64,000 nt of DNA from Planctomycetota bacterium (GTDB lineage: Bacteria > Planctomycetota > UBA8108 > UBA1146). Location of the stretch: NCBI GenBank assembly GCA_014240375.1, contig JAAZXB010000001.1, forward strand, positions 178,110 through 242,109. The letters are read 5' to 3'. Made by a program: the position numbers and the translations under genes. The notes under the pieces were generated by a model that worked only from the letters and a program-made list of their open reading frames with translations, searched no databases and was not told where the DNA came from. This document shows, one piece after another, positions 38,516-47,114 of the stretch (position 1 is the first letter of the stretch; every line of letters starts with the position of its first letter).

Positions 38516-40732
38516 GTGACCAGCATAGCCCGTGTAGCACTCCCGATACCCCGCCGGGAACCCTTCGATTACCGAATTCCTTCCGCGCTGGTGGACCAGG
38601 TGCGCCCCGGAGTCCAGGTGAGGGTGCCCTTCGGACCTTCCAAACGCATCGGCTGGGTCGTCGAAATCACCGATCACTCTCCCCATCCCAGGTTGCGCGA
38701 CCTCGATAGCGTCGTTGCGGATTCGGCGGCGATCGAACCCGATCTACTGGAACTGTTGAAGTGGACCGCGGATTACTACCTCTGTGGAATTGGTGAGGTG
38801 ATCGAGTGCGCGGTACCGAAATCGGTTCGGAACCGCAAGGCACGAACAGTTCGGTGGGTTCGCCTCACCTCGGAAGAGGTCGCAAAGGAACCTTCTGGAG
38901 CCACCAGCGAGCCACGACAAAAAGTACTCGACCACCTACGGCAGCAGGATCACCCGGTTCCTCTCAGAAGACTTCTCGAGAGCTGCGACATCAGTGATAG
39001 CCCGGTCAAAACCCTGGCTCGTCGGGGTGTGATCGAAATCTTCGACGCTCTGCCACCAGAGTTTGGCATTCCAGATGGTTCAGGGAAGCCGCTAGAATCC
39101 TCTTTGATCACTCCATCCTTCGAGCCCAACCCGCAACAGGACGAGGCGATCGCGGCCATCTCCGCCACGCTAGAGAAGCAGGAGTATCGTACCTTTCTGC
39201 TCCACGGGGTCACCGGTAGTGGCAAGACGGAAGTCTATATACGGACCGTTCAGCAGGCGCTCGATCAGGGGCGCGGCGCACTGGTTCTACTGCCTGAAAT
39301 CGCCCTCACCCCGCAAGCAGTCGAACGATTCACCGAACGCCTCGGTCCTGTCGCAGTCCTTCACTCGATGCTTCCCGATTCGCAACGGGCTGTCCATTAT
39401 GAACGACTACGGCGTGGCGAAGTTCGCATCGCACTGGGCGCAAGAAGTGCAGTGTTTGCTCCTGTTCCAGACCTGGGAATCATCGTCGTCGATGAGTCTC
39501 ATGAATCGACATACAAGCAGGAGAACTCCCCTCGTTACCACGCCCGCGATGTGGCAGTGATGCGTGCCCACCAGTTGGGTGTCCCTTGTATCCTCGGATC
39601 CGCGACTCCCTCGATGGAGTCTCTCGAAAATGCGCGGACAGGTCGCTATCAGAAACTCCTTCTATCGAATCGTACCAACGGTAGGCCGTTGGCGACCATC
39701 GAGGTGGTCGATCGCAGGGTAGAAATGAAATCGGTAGGAGGTGGCGGGCTGCTGTCGCAAAGGCTCATCGAACGGATTCGAACCACCCTCGATCGAGACG
39801 AACAGGTGCTGCTCTTTCTCAACCGCAGAGGATTTGCTCGAAATCTGCATTGCCCCAGCTGCGGACATGACCTGCGATGCCATCAATGCGACATCCCTCT
39901 CACCTATCACAAGAGCAAGGCTCGTTCCCAGTGCAACTACTGCGGTGAGCACAAGCCGATTCCTGATCGATGCCCCGAGTGCCAGTTCCACGGCATGCAT
40001 CAGCGCTCTCCTGGAACCGAGAGGATCGAGGATTCTCTGATGAAGCTGTTCCCAGGCGTCGAGATCGACCGGCTCGATCGCGATACCGTGACCAGCGCAA
40101 AACGGATGGCCTCGATCCTCCAGCGCTTCAAGGATGGACAGACCCAGATCCTCGTAGGCACCCAGATGGTGGCGAAGGGGCATGATATTCCTGGTGTCAC
40201 CCTGGTCGGCGTTCTCGACGCAGATATCGCCCTGGGGCTCCCCGATTTCCGCTCCGCAGAGAGAACCGCCCAGTTGCTTTGCCAGGTCGCAGGAAGAGCG
40301 GGCAGAGGAGATCGACCTGGACGAGTCATTCTTCAGACGAGGCAGCCAGAACACTATGCCCTGAGTTGCGCCACTCGCCAGGATCTCGGCCAGTTACTCG
40401 AAGAGGAGAACTCGATTCGCAAGTTGTTGAAATATCCTCCTCACGGTCATCTCGCCAGAATCCTATGTGAAGATGAAGAGGAGCAGAAGGCTTACGAAAG
40501 TGCCAAGGTTCTGGTCGAAGCGATGAAGGAGTGCGGTCTCGATTCGGTGCAAGTACTCGGTCCCGCTCCGGCACCGATCGAACGTCTGAGGGGGCGATTT
40601 CGTCAACACGTGCTGCTCAAGAGTTTGCACCGGGGACCGCTCAGAGAAGTGGCCAGTACTGCACTGAACACCAAGCCCCGATGGGCGTCGACGCGTATCA
40701 CGCTCGATATTGATCCCCAGAATCTCTTGTGA
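38516..40732 (+). CDS. priA: primosomal helicase PriA
   Basis: A 738-residue replication-restart helicase. The N-terminal 3'-DNA-binding domain (ARVALPIPRREPFDYRIP) is followed by a winged helix, the helicase core with Walker A LLHGVTGSGKTEVYI (about 228-242), the DEAH-like VVDESHESTYKQ, and the zinc-binding Cys cluster CPSCGHDLRCHQCDIPLTYH...CNYCGEHKPIPDRCPEC. Late motifs VGTQMVAKGHDIPGVTLV and QVAGRAGRG are intact. The start is GTG at 38516 with GGGGGAG upstream. A hairpin follows its stop. Confidence 0.95.
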   Translation: MTSIARVALPIPRREPFDYRIPSALVDQVRPGVQVRVPFGPSKRIGWVVEITDHSPHPRLRDLDSVVADSAAIEPDLLELLKWTADYYLCGIGEVIECAVPKSVRNRKARTVRWVRLTSEEVAKEPSGATSEPRQKVLDHLRQQDHPVPLRRLLESCDISDSPVKTLARRGVIEIFDALPPEFGIPDGSGKPLESSLITPSFEPNPQQDEAIAAISATLEKQEYRTFLLHGVTGSGKTEVYIRTVQQALDQGRGALVLLPEIALTPQAVERFTERLGPVAVLHSMLPDSQRAVHYERLRRGEVRIALGARSAVFAPVPDLGIIVVDESHESTYKQENSPRYHARDVAVMRAHQLGVPCILGSATPSMESLENARTGRYQKLLLSNRTNGRPLATIEVVDRRVEMKSVGGGGLLSQRLIERIRTTLDRDEQVLLFLNRRGFARNLHCPSCGHDLRCHQCDIPLTYHKSKARSQCNYCGEHKPIPDRCPECQFHGMHQRSPGTERIEDSLMKLFPGVEIDRLDRDTVTSAKRMASILQRFKDGQTQILVGTQMVAKGHDIPGVTLVGVLDADIALGLPDFRSAERTAQLLCQVAGRAGRGDRPGRVILQTRQPEHYALSCATRQDLGQLLEEENSIRKLLKYPPHGHLARILCEDEEEQKAYESAKVLVEAMKECGLDSVQVLGPAPAPIERLRGRFRQHVLLKSLHRGPLREVASTALNTKPRWASTRITLDIDPQNLL

Positions 40733-40779
40733 GAGTGCGTTGATCTGCGCCACGAGATGACTGCGATCACCTATGAAAA

Positions 40780-40814
40780 TGCGGGTGCGACTCGCATGAC
40801 GAGACGCACCCGCA
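40780..40814 (-). terminator. hairpin between convergent priA and HU genes
   Basis: A 10-base stem TGCGGGTGCG/CGCACCCGCA (40780-40789 and 40805-40814) with an additional inner stem CTCG/CGAG. On the minus strand it is followed by ATTTTC, fitting termination of the HU gene; on the plus strand it may also help end priA. Confidence 0.7.
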
Positions 40815-40839
40815 ATCATTCAGATCTCACTCGTGCCGA

Positions 40840-41109
40840 CTAGACCATATCCTTGAAAGTCTTCGAGGGCTTGAAGGCAACGCTGCGCGAGGCCTTGATC
40901 TTGATGGTCTCACCGGTCTGAGGGTTACGGCCCTGGCGAGCCGCACGCTTCCTCACGCTGAAGGTTCCGAAACCGACAACTTGAACCGCTTTGTCCTTCT
41001 TGACGCCCTTCTTGATGGCATCGATCACGGCATTCACCGCACGCTCAGCTCCAGCTTTCGAATCATCGAGACTCTTTTGAACGGCTCCAACGAGTTCGGC
41101 CTTGTTCAT
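40840..41109 (-). CDS. HU-family nucleoid protein
   Basis: An 89-residue DNA-bending protein (MNKAELVGAVQKSLDDSKAG). It has the family's N-terminal helices and the beta-arm with GFGTFSVRKRAARQGRNPQT (about 46-65), carrying the Arg-rich, Pro-tipped arms that insert in the minor groove (RNPQTGETI). It acts as a dimer to compact the chromosome. Length and sequence are normal for HU or IHF; HU is more likely because it is an isolated gene. Confidence 0.93.
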   Translation of the reverse strand: MNKAELVGAVQKSLDDSKAGAERAVNAVIDAIKKGVKKDKAVQVVGFGTFSVRKRAARQGRNPQTGETIKIKASRSVAFKPSKTFKDMV

Positions 41110-41487
41110 GTGTACCCCTTTCTGCGAGTGTACTTCGACTGCGCACCGGAAATGGTAGGGGCAAAAAGCCTGCCGACGTGGAGGGAGTCATCCCTCGCTC
41201 CACATCGGATCTCAAAACCCCAGACAATTCGTGCAGAACCCTCTAGATCCTGCACCACCCTGCGGAAAAACGGTTCTCCGAGGGAGGATCAGTATGGGAG
41301 TTCAGGGAGGATCTTGGAAGCCATCAATGGCAGAATTCCAATCGGGTGATTCAGGATAGTCAGGCGGGAACCCAGATATGGGTTTCTAGCGTTGGCAGAA
41401 TCGTGACCTCGGTATACCATCGGAACCAGGGATCACTGGTGATTTTGAGGGGACTGCTGTCCCGCTGCACTAGAAATTGGGGTGGAA
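41110..41487. other. intergenic region between divergent HU and DUF3108 genes
   Basis: This 378-base stretch should carry the HU promoter and that of the DUF3108-selA-selD unit. I can see one small inverted repeat (GAGGGA-GTCA-TCCCTC, 41181-41196) and no open frame of interest. No -35/-10 pair is convincing. Confidence 0.6.
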
Positions 41488-42561
41488 ATGCTATCTGGGG
41501 CCTTTTTCCTGCTGTTGTTGGGCTCTGTGCTGGGCCCTCTCCAGGTGCCAGAACCTGCCCCAGCACCTGTGCCCCCCCCCATAGAGCAAGACGACCCGGA
41601 AAAATCTCCAGTTCCCCATCCGATCACCGCCACTGCCATCGACGATCTGGCCCGGATCGTGCCCTCGTCATTTCCGCTGGGAGAGCGACTGATGTTCAAG
41701 GCCACCGTCGAATGGAAGGGCGCCAGTGTGCTGGTGGGATACCTCGAGCTGGCCACCTGGGAAGATGACCATTCGAGAAAAGTGCTCCACGCAAGGGGCC
41801 GAGGACAGCGATTTGGCTATTCGATCGATCAGCGAATCGTCAGCACGATGAACCTTGAGGGAGAGCGGCCGGTCTCCTTCATGAACACCCAGCGAGGATC
41901 CGAACAGCACACCAAGAAGTTGGCGTTCGAAGATGGCAAGATCAGTTTCTCCAGGAGAAAACACTGCCTTGAGAAGAACTGCTCCGATGCCAGTCATCTC
42001 GTCGCAAAGGTCGCCTGGAAAGGCCCGATACCGTGGGGCACCAAGGAAAAGCACTGCGACGACCGACACTGCGGGGACTCCGCTCACGAGGTGTGGATCC
42101 ACATCAAGGACCACCAGGTGGAAGAGCCGTACGTCGACCTCCTTACCGCCATATACGTCGCCAGAACCGCAGCCACCCCTTCCCGAGTTCAGCCCCTCGT
42201 CATCCCCGTGGTCAATGATGACTCGAGGTGGTATGTCGAAGTCTCACCGCAAAAAACCGAGACGATTCAGGTCGAGGAAGGTGAATACGAGGCGATCGAG
42301 ATGGCTCTCAATCCCATCGCTTCCGACGGAAATAACAAGAAGCGATTCGAGGGGTTGTTCGGGATTCACGGGACTCTCCGCGTCTGGTTCGATTCCATCA
42401 GCGGACGCCCAGTATTGATCGAGGGGACCCTTCCCTTTGCTTACTTGCAACTCAAAGCGCGTATCGAGTTGATCTCCGTCAGTGACGCTGCAGTGGTCAA
42501 GGCTAGACATACTCAGCAGATCGATCCAGAATCATCCAGTTCCAAGAAAGGACCTCGATGA
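41488..42561 (+). CDS. DUF3108 domain protein
   Basis: A 357-residue exported protein (MLSGAFFLLLLGSVLGPLQV leader, then a Pro-rich linker of PEPAPAPVPPP type). From about residue 65 it follows the DUF3108 pattern (GERLMFKATVEWKGASVLVG ... RVVSTMNLEG), a beta-rich lipocalin-like periplasmic fold of unknown function. Unusual for the family are two CxxxxC-like segments (HCLEKNC and HCDDRHC) near residues 155 and 190, possibly a metal site. The ATG at 41488 is preferred over GTG 41482. Its stop overlaps the selA start (ATGA), so it leads the selenocysteine gene cluster. Confidence 0.7.
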   Translation: MLSGAFFLLLLGSVLGPLQVPEPAPAPVPPPIEQDDPEKSPVPHPITATAIDDLARIVPSSFPLGERLMFKATVEWKGASVLVGYLELATWEDDHSRKVLHARGRGQRFGYSIDQRIVSTMNLEGERPVSFMNTQRGSEQHTKKLAFEDGKISFSRRKHCLEKNCSDASHLVAKVAWKGPIPWGTKEKHCDDRHCGDSAHEVWIHIKDHQVEEPYVDLLTAIYVARTAATPSRVQPLVIPVVNDDSRWYVEVSPQKTETIQVEEGEYEAIEMALNPIASDGNNKKRFEGLFGIHGTLRVWFDSISGRPVLIEGTLPFAYLQLKARIELISVSDAAVVKARHTQQIDPESSSSKKGPR

Positions 42562-43967
42562 ACCAGCCGGACACGGGCGAGTTACTTCGGCGACTTCCCC
42601 AGGTCGATCGCTTGCTCCAACGAGAGGATGTTTGCGAACTCTCCGCTCGCTACTCCCGCGCTCTGGTCCTCTCAGAATGCCGATCCCTGTTCGACGGGTT
42701 TCGTGCTCGCGCTCTCATTGGTGAACTCCAGCCAGAGGAAGTGGTCGAAGATCAGGTCGTCGAGACGCTGACCACTCGTCTCGAACAACGAGATCAACCC
42801 TTCTACCGCCGAGTGATCAATGCCACCGGGATCGTGCTCCACACGGGTCTCGGGCGCGCCCCGATTCCACCCGATGTCGCCAATGCGCTGGTCGAGACCC
42901 TTCGTCACCCGGTCAGGGTCGAGATCGATCTCGAGAGTGGAGATCGTGGAGGGCGTGACGAGGGAGTCGCAGAACTGCTGAGGCAGCTGACGGGAGCCGA
43001 GGACGCCACCGTCGTCAACAACAATGCAGGAGCGACCCTGTTGCTCCTTTCGGCGCTGGCGAAGGACAAGGAAGTGCTCGTCTCCCACGGCGAACTGGTC
43101 GAGATCGGCGGCTCCTTCCGTATCCCCGACATCATGGAGCAGGGGGGCGCTCGCCTGCGAGCGGTGGGCACCACCAACAGGACTCGTGCGAAGGATTATG
43201 ATCAGGCATGCACTCCCGATTCAGGGATGATTCTCAAGGTACACACCTCCAATTATCGCGTCGTCGGCTTCACCGAAGAAACCAAGGTCGAGGAACTATG
43301 CCAGATCGGAGAGAAGCACCAGGTCCCGGTGGTCCATGACATCGGCTCTGGCTGTATGGTCGATCTGGCGGCGCGAGGTCAGTTGGGCGAATCGTACGTC
43401 CGCGAGAGCATCACTCACGGCTGTGACCTGGTCTGCTTCAGCGGTGACAAGTTACTGGGTGGACCTCAGGCGGGAATCATCGTCGGCAGCCATGAACTGA
43501 TCGAGAAATGTCGAAAGCACCCGCTCTACCGGGCACTTCGGCCAGGGCGGATGACCTACATCGCACTCGAGGAAACCCTGCGAATCTATCTTCGGGGGGA
43601 GGAGCAGGCGATCGATAGGATTCCGGCACTGAACCGAGTTCTGACTCCTCCTGAACAACTGGACGGTCGACTGGAACAGCTGATCACAGGCATCTCACAG
43701 ATTCCCGGAGTCGACGCCAGCGCACTCTCGCACGATGGATTTGCGGGCAGTGGATCGCTACCGGCTCGACCCATCGAATCTCGTGCGGCACGGGTGACCA
43801 TCTCCAATTGCTCTGCACAGGAACTGGCCCGAAATCTTCGAACCGGAGAGCCCTCCGTACTGCCCACCGTCCAGAATGACGCAGTATTCCTGGATGTTCG
43901 GACCATCGCCGACGACGAGGTGGACCTGATCACCGCAAGAATCGCAGAAATCGCCTCGAGCGCCTGA
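42558..43967 (+). CDS. selA: L-seryl-tRNA(Sec) selenium transferase SelA
   Basis: A 469-residue PLP enzyme that converts Ser-tRNA(Sec) to Sec-tRNA(Sec) with selenophosphate. The N-terminal RRLPQVDRLLQRE domain, INATGIVLHTGLGRAP (about 87-102), EIDLESGDRGGRDEGVA, and the PLP-binding Lys298 in CFSGDKLLGGPQAG are all present, as are the late RALRPGRMTYIALEETL and PTVQNDAVFLDVRTI. Normal length and complete. It is followed 56 bases later by selD and then by tRNA-Sec, a complete cassette apart from selB. Confidence 0.96.
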   Translation: MNQPDTGELLRRLPQVDRLLQREDVCELSARYSRALVLSECRSLFDGFRARALIGELQPEEVVEDQVVETLTTRLEQRDQPFYRRVINATGIVLHTGLGRAPIPPDVANALVETLRHPVRVEIDLESGDRGGRDEGVAELLRQLTGAEDATVVNNNAGATLLLLSALAKDKEVLVSHGELVEIGGSFRIPDIMEQGGARLRAVGTTNRTRAKDYDQACTPDSGMILKVHTSNYRVVGFTEETKVEELCQIGEKHQVPVVHDIGSGCMVDLAARGQLGESYVRESITHGCDLVCFSGDKLLGGPQAGIIVGSHELIEKCRKHPLYRALRPGRMTYIALEETLRIYLRGEEQAIDRIPALNRVLTPPEQLDGRLEQLITGISQIPGVDASALSHDGFAGSGSLPARPIESRAARVTISNCSAQELARNLRTGEPSVLPTVQNDAVFLDVRTIADDEVDLITARIAEIASSA

Positions 43968-44023
43968 CTTGACTGGCTTCCCCCCTTGTTAGATCCTCCC
44001 CGATCCAGGAAGGAGTTTTTCAG

Positions 44024-45076
44024 ATGTCCACTACGCCCATTCGCCTGACAGATTATGCATCCTGCGCTGGCTGAGCGGCCAAGTTACCCCCTGGGGACCT
44101 GGTCGAGGTCCTCTCCAACTTGCAGCTCCCGACTCGTGAAGAAGTCCTCCACGGACCCGGAACCCTCGACGATGCCGGAGTGATCAGGATTCCCGGATCC
44201 GCTCACTGCATCGTCCAGACCGTCGATTTCTTCCCACCGATCGTCGATGACCCGGCAGACTTTGGCAGGATCGCTGCAGCCAATAGTCTTTCTGACATCT
44301 ATGCGATGGGTGGGACACCCTTGAGCGCGCTCAACATCGTCGGATTTCCGGCAGAACTTCCGACATCTCTCCTCAGTGAGATCCTCGCCGGAGGCGCAGA
44401 GAAGATGGTAGAAGCGAACTGTGCTCTGCTCGGCGGACACAGCGTCAGGGATTCCGAGGTGAAGTACGGGCTCGCAGTGACCGGAACCATCGACCCCGAC
44501 CGGATCATGACCAATGGTGCAGCTGAAGCAGGAGATGTGCTGGTACTGACCAAAGGCCTCGGAACCGGAAGCGTCAGTACCGCGCTCAACAAGCAGCAGG
44601 TGGATGCGGATGTGCTGGCCGCGGCGACCGCATCGATGACGACCCTCAATGCCGCTGCAGCAAGAGTGGCGATCGCACTCGACGCTCACGCGGTGACCGA
44701 TGTCACCGGTTTTGGTCTTTGTGGACATGGGGCCGAGATGGCGACCGCCAGCAACATGACGCTGGAGATCATCGCCTCACAATTGCCCATCATCGCCGGC
44801 GCCGAGGATCTCGCCCGCAGGGGATTGACCTCGGGGGGAGCAAAGCGAAACAGGGATCACCTGGCAGATCGTCTCGATCTGGCAGGGAATGTTCCAGCTC
44901 ACCTGGCTGGATTGGCGCTCGATTCCGAAACCTCCGGGGGCCTGTTGATGGCGATTTCCGCCGATCGAGTCGCAGATATCGAGGAGTCGATGGGTCGCGA
45001 ACAGATCCTCCATTTCTCCATCATCGGCGAGGTGAAGCCACCTCAAGGTTCTTTCCGCGTCCGGATTCTCGGCTGA
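44024..45076 (+). CDS. selD: selenophosphate synthetase SelD with in-frame UGA (Sec)
   Basis: A 350-residue enzyme that makes selenophosphate from selenide and ATP. Reading from ATG 44024 (AGGAG 8 bases upstream) gives RLTDYASCAGUAAKLPPGDL, where U17 is a TGA codon at 44072-44074. This is the catalytic Cys/Sec position of the family (CGCUKV in relatives), so readthrough as selenocysteine is expected. Without it the first usable start would be a TTG at 44120. Downstream the protein is normal (VQTVDFFPPIVDDPADFGRI, ANSLSDIYAMGGTPL, LGGHSVRDSEVKYGL, AVTDVTGFGLCGHGAEMA). It is itself a selenoprotein, so its synthesis depends on its own product. Confidence 0.93.
44072..44113 (+). promoter_or_regulatory. 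UGA codon and SECIS-like hairpin in selD
   Basis: The UGA at 44072-44074 is followed 18 bases later by an 8-base stem (GGGGACCT at 44093-44100 with AGGTCCTC at 44106-44113, one G-U pair) and a GGTCG loop. The loop contains the GGUC element of bacterial SECIS loops such as E. coli fdhF. The spacing, about 27 bases from UGA to loop, fits the bacterial range, where SelB binds the loop to deliver Sec-tRNA. Confidence 0.7.
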
Positions 45077-45142
45077 GGTACAGGAAAGATCCGCAACCAA
45101 CTTGATCCCGACGGCCCAAATTGGGACACTCTTCAGTTCGTC

Positions 45143-45240
45143 GGGGGTGAATGGGTACCTGGTGGGCCTCCTGGGCTTCAAACCCATGGTGCGGCGCGAA
45201 CAACGTCGTAGGTCGGTTCGATTCCGATGCACCCCCGCCA
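45143..45240 (+). tRNA. selC: tRNA-Sec (UCA anticodon)
   Basis: A 98-base gene including encoded CCA. The acceptor is GGGGGTGA at the 5' end and GCACCCCC at the 3' end (7 pairs, with an A-G mismatch at position 8), and the discriminator is G. The anticodon loop CTTCAAA has UCA at 45178-45180 between a TGGG/CCCA stem. A long extra arm (GCGGCG/CGTCGT with loop) and T-arm GTCGG-TTCGATT-CCGAT complete the Sec shape, and the D-loop block GGTGGGCCTC is typical of tRNA-Sec. It lies 66 bases after selD. It decodes UGA only with SelB and a SECIS. Confidence 0.95.
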
Positions 45241-45276
45241 CTTTTCCTCTACTCCCACCATGCAGGAGCGGCGAAC

Positions 45277-47073
45277 TCAGCGAGGAATCGGTTGCCAGAT
45301 TTCCCGACCTTCGAGGAAGTACTTGGTCACCCGTTCGACCATCACCGAGCGAGGTACTCGCTGATAATTGCGATCGATCGCTTTCTGTATCTTCGGCGGT
45401 AGCGACCTCACCTCGTTGAAGGTCCATGGTCCGAAGTAAGGCACCGGAAGTCCATCGGCCTCATCGATGAGAATCTGGCCATCCTTACGTTCGTAGCCCG
45501 CTGCCACCCTCTGTTGGGCCCGCACGATGGCCGTGAATTTCTGGGCGTCGAGGGCTTCGATCAGATCCTCCCCATCCCACATGCCGATTTCGTACATCTG
45601 ACGAGCAGTATAGGGACCTAATGCGAGCGGCCGACCCGTCTCCGCCAGCGCCCACGGCTCCTCGCTGAGGATCGGATCAGGGAACTCCTCGAGGCGATCG
45701 ATGATCCGATGTCGCTCCTGCATCTCGTCGAGCCGATCGGGTTGGAACTCCAGTTGCTGTCCACTCAGGAAGAACCCTCCGACCACTTGAACTGACAGCA
45801 GCAGTGCGATGACCTGACCCTGGATCTTACCCGCTCGGCCGATGGCATCTCCGCAGATCAGCAGCATCAGGATCCCCGCTTCGAACAGGTAGTTGAGATC
45901 GGACCCGAGGCGACCGATCAGTGGAATCGAAGCGAGCGCCATGAGGATTCGCATTCCCCCTTGCTGGGCATCTCCCCCTGTTCGAATCGTCACCAGTATC
46001 CCATAGGCAAAGAGCACGAGATGGCCACGAAAAACCCAGGTCAGAACCTCATGAAACGGTCGTGTCGTACTTCCCAGGGACTGCTGGATCGCCGGAATGG
46101 TGCAGCACAGTGCCAAGCCCATCGCCACGAACCCGATACGACGATCGACAACTCCTGTGCCCTTGCCTTCCTTCGTACCCCCTCTCGTGGAGGGGATCAA
46201 CGCCAGGAAGACGGCGATGAAGAGGGGGACTCTCCAGGGCATGAAGGTGCCAAAGGCCTTCTTGAGACCCTCCTCCCACTCGAAGCGGAACAGGTTCGAC
46301 ATCACTGCGTGCTGATGAAACAAGCCCCCCGTCGATGCATTCAAGATGGCATAGCAGAGCAAACCTGCGCCCAGCAATCCAACGGGCCATCGAAGAGCGG
46401 ATTTCCCCTCCTCTCTCCACATCTGGAGATAGGTCACCAGCAATAGAGCGACCATCGTTTGCCGGGTGTAGACCGCCAGGAAGAATGCAGCGGCACCGAT
46501 GAAACGCATCGGGTTCGATTTCTGCGTCGAGCACCAGACCCCCGCCATGGCGAATGCCAACGACAGCGGATCGACCCTCATCAGGAAGCCGAAGCGCAGG
46601 AACTCCAACATCGTCAACATCGTCGCACCGCACAGGAGTCCAGCGCTGAGACCCGAACGTCGGGTGACCAGTAGCGTCAGAAACGTCGCAGAGGCCAGCG
46701 TGGAGAGGAGAGAGAGTGCCCGCCCTCCACCGTAAGGACTCGAGAAGAGTTCGCCACTCCAGCGTGCCAGGTGGAGATAGACCGGCGCGTACTGATCGAG
46801 GAGCCATGGCTCCTTGCCGATCTCAGGGTAGAGACCTGGCTCAGCCGTCACTCGACGCGCCTGGTCGAGTACGATCGCTTCACCGTATCGGATCTCATGA
46901 GGAAATCCCACCAGCGACGCGCTGCGGATCAAGAACTGGGATGCGGCGAGAGAGGCGAGCAACACCGCAAGGTAGAGCATCCACTGGGGATGACTCCGAG
47001 TCGGTGAAATCGAGGTCGAGGGGACCCGATGCGACGGTTGTGGTCGCTGGGATTCTGGATCAGGCAGGCTCAT
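45277..47073 (-). CDS. membrane glycosyltransferase-like protein (GT39 type)
   Basis: A 598-residue polytopic membrane protein with about ten hydrophobic helices between residues 32 and 460 and a soluble C-terminal domain of about 150 residues. Near the N-terminus, GFPHEIRYGEAIVLDQARRV (about 55-74) places an acidic residue in the first extracytoplasmic loop, as in the catalytic loop of GT39/GT83 dolichol-phosphate-mannose-type enzymes, and APVYLHLARW follows. It may glycosylate envelope components. The family level is an inference from topology. It is downstream of the sigma gene on the same strand, 41 bases apart, and could be part of the flagellar transcript. Confidence 0.55.
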   Translation of the reverse strand: MSLPDPESQRPQPSHRVPSTSISPTRSHPQWMLYLAVLLASLAASQFLIRSASLVGFPHEIRYGEAIVLDQARRVTAEPGLYPEIGKEPWLLDQYAPVYLHLARWSGELFSSPYGGGRALSLLSTLASATFLTLLVTRRSGLSAGLLCGATMLTMLEFLRFGFLMRVDPLSLAFAMAGVWCSTQKSNPMRFIGAAAFFLAVYTRQTMVALLLVTYLQMWREEGKSALRWPVGLLGAGLLCYAILNASTGGLFHQHAVMSNLFRFEWEEGLKKAFGTFMPWRVPLFIAVFLALIPSTRGGTKEGKGTGVVDRRIGFVAMGLALCCTIPAIQQSLGSTTRPFHEVLTWVFRGHLVLFAYGILVTIRTGGDAQQGGMRILMALASIPLIGRLGSDLNYLFEAGILMLLICGDAIGRAGKIQGQVIALLLSVQVVGGFFLSGQQLEFQPDRLDEMQERHRIIDRLEEFPDPILSEEPWALAETGRPLALGPYTARQMYEIGMWDGEDLIEALDAQKFTAIVRAQQRVAAGYERKDGQILIDEADGLPVPYFGPWTFNEVRSLPPKIQKAIDRNYQRVPRSVMVERVTKYFLEGREIWQPIPR

Positions 47074-47114
47074 GCCGACAAGTTACGGCCTCTGGCACCT
47101 GGAATCCAGAGTGT

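Noticed and set aside
45151-45402. A plus-strand open frame of 83 codons (MGTWWASWASNPWCGANNVV) after selD
   Set aside because: It is the tRNA-Sec gene read as protein; the tRNA structure explains the sequence.
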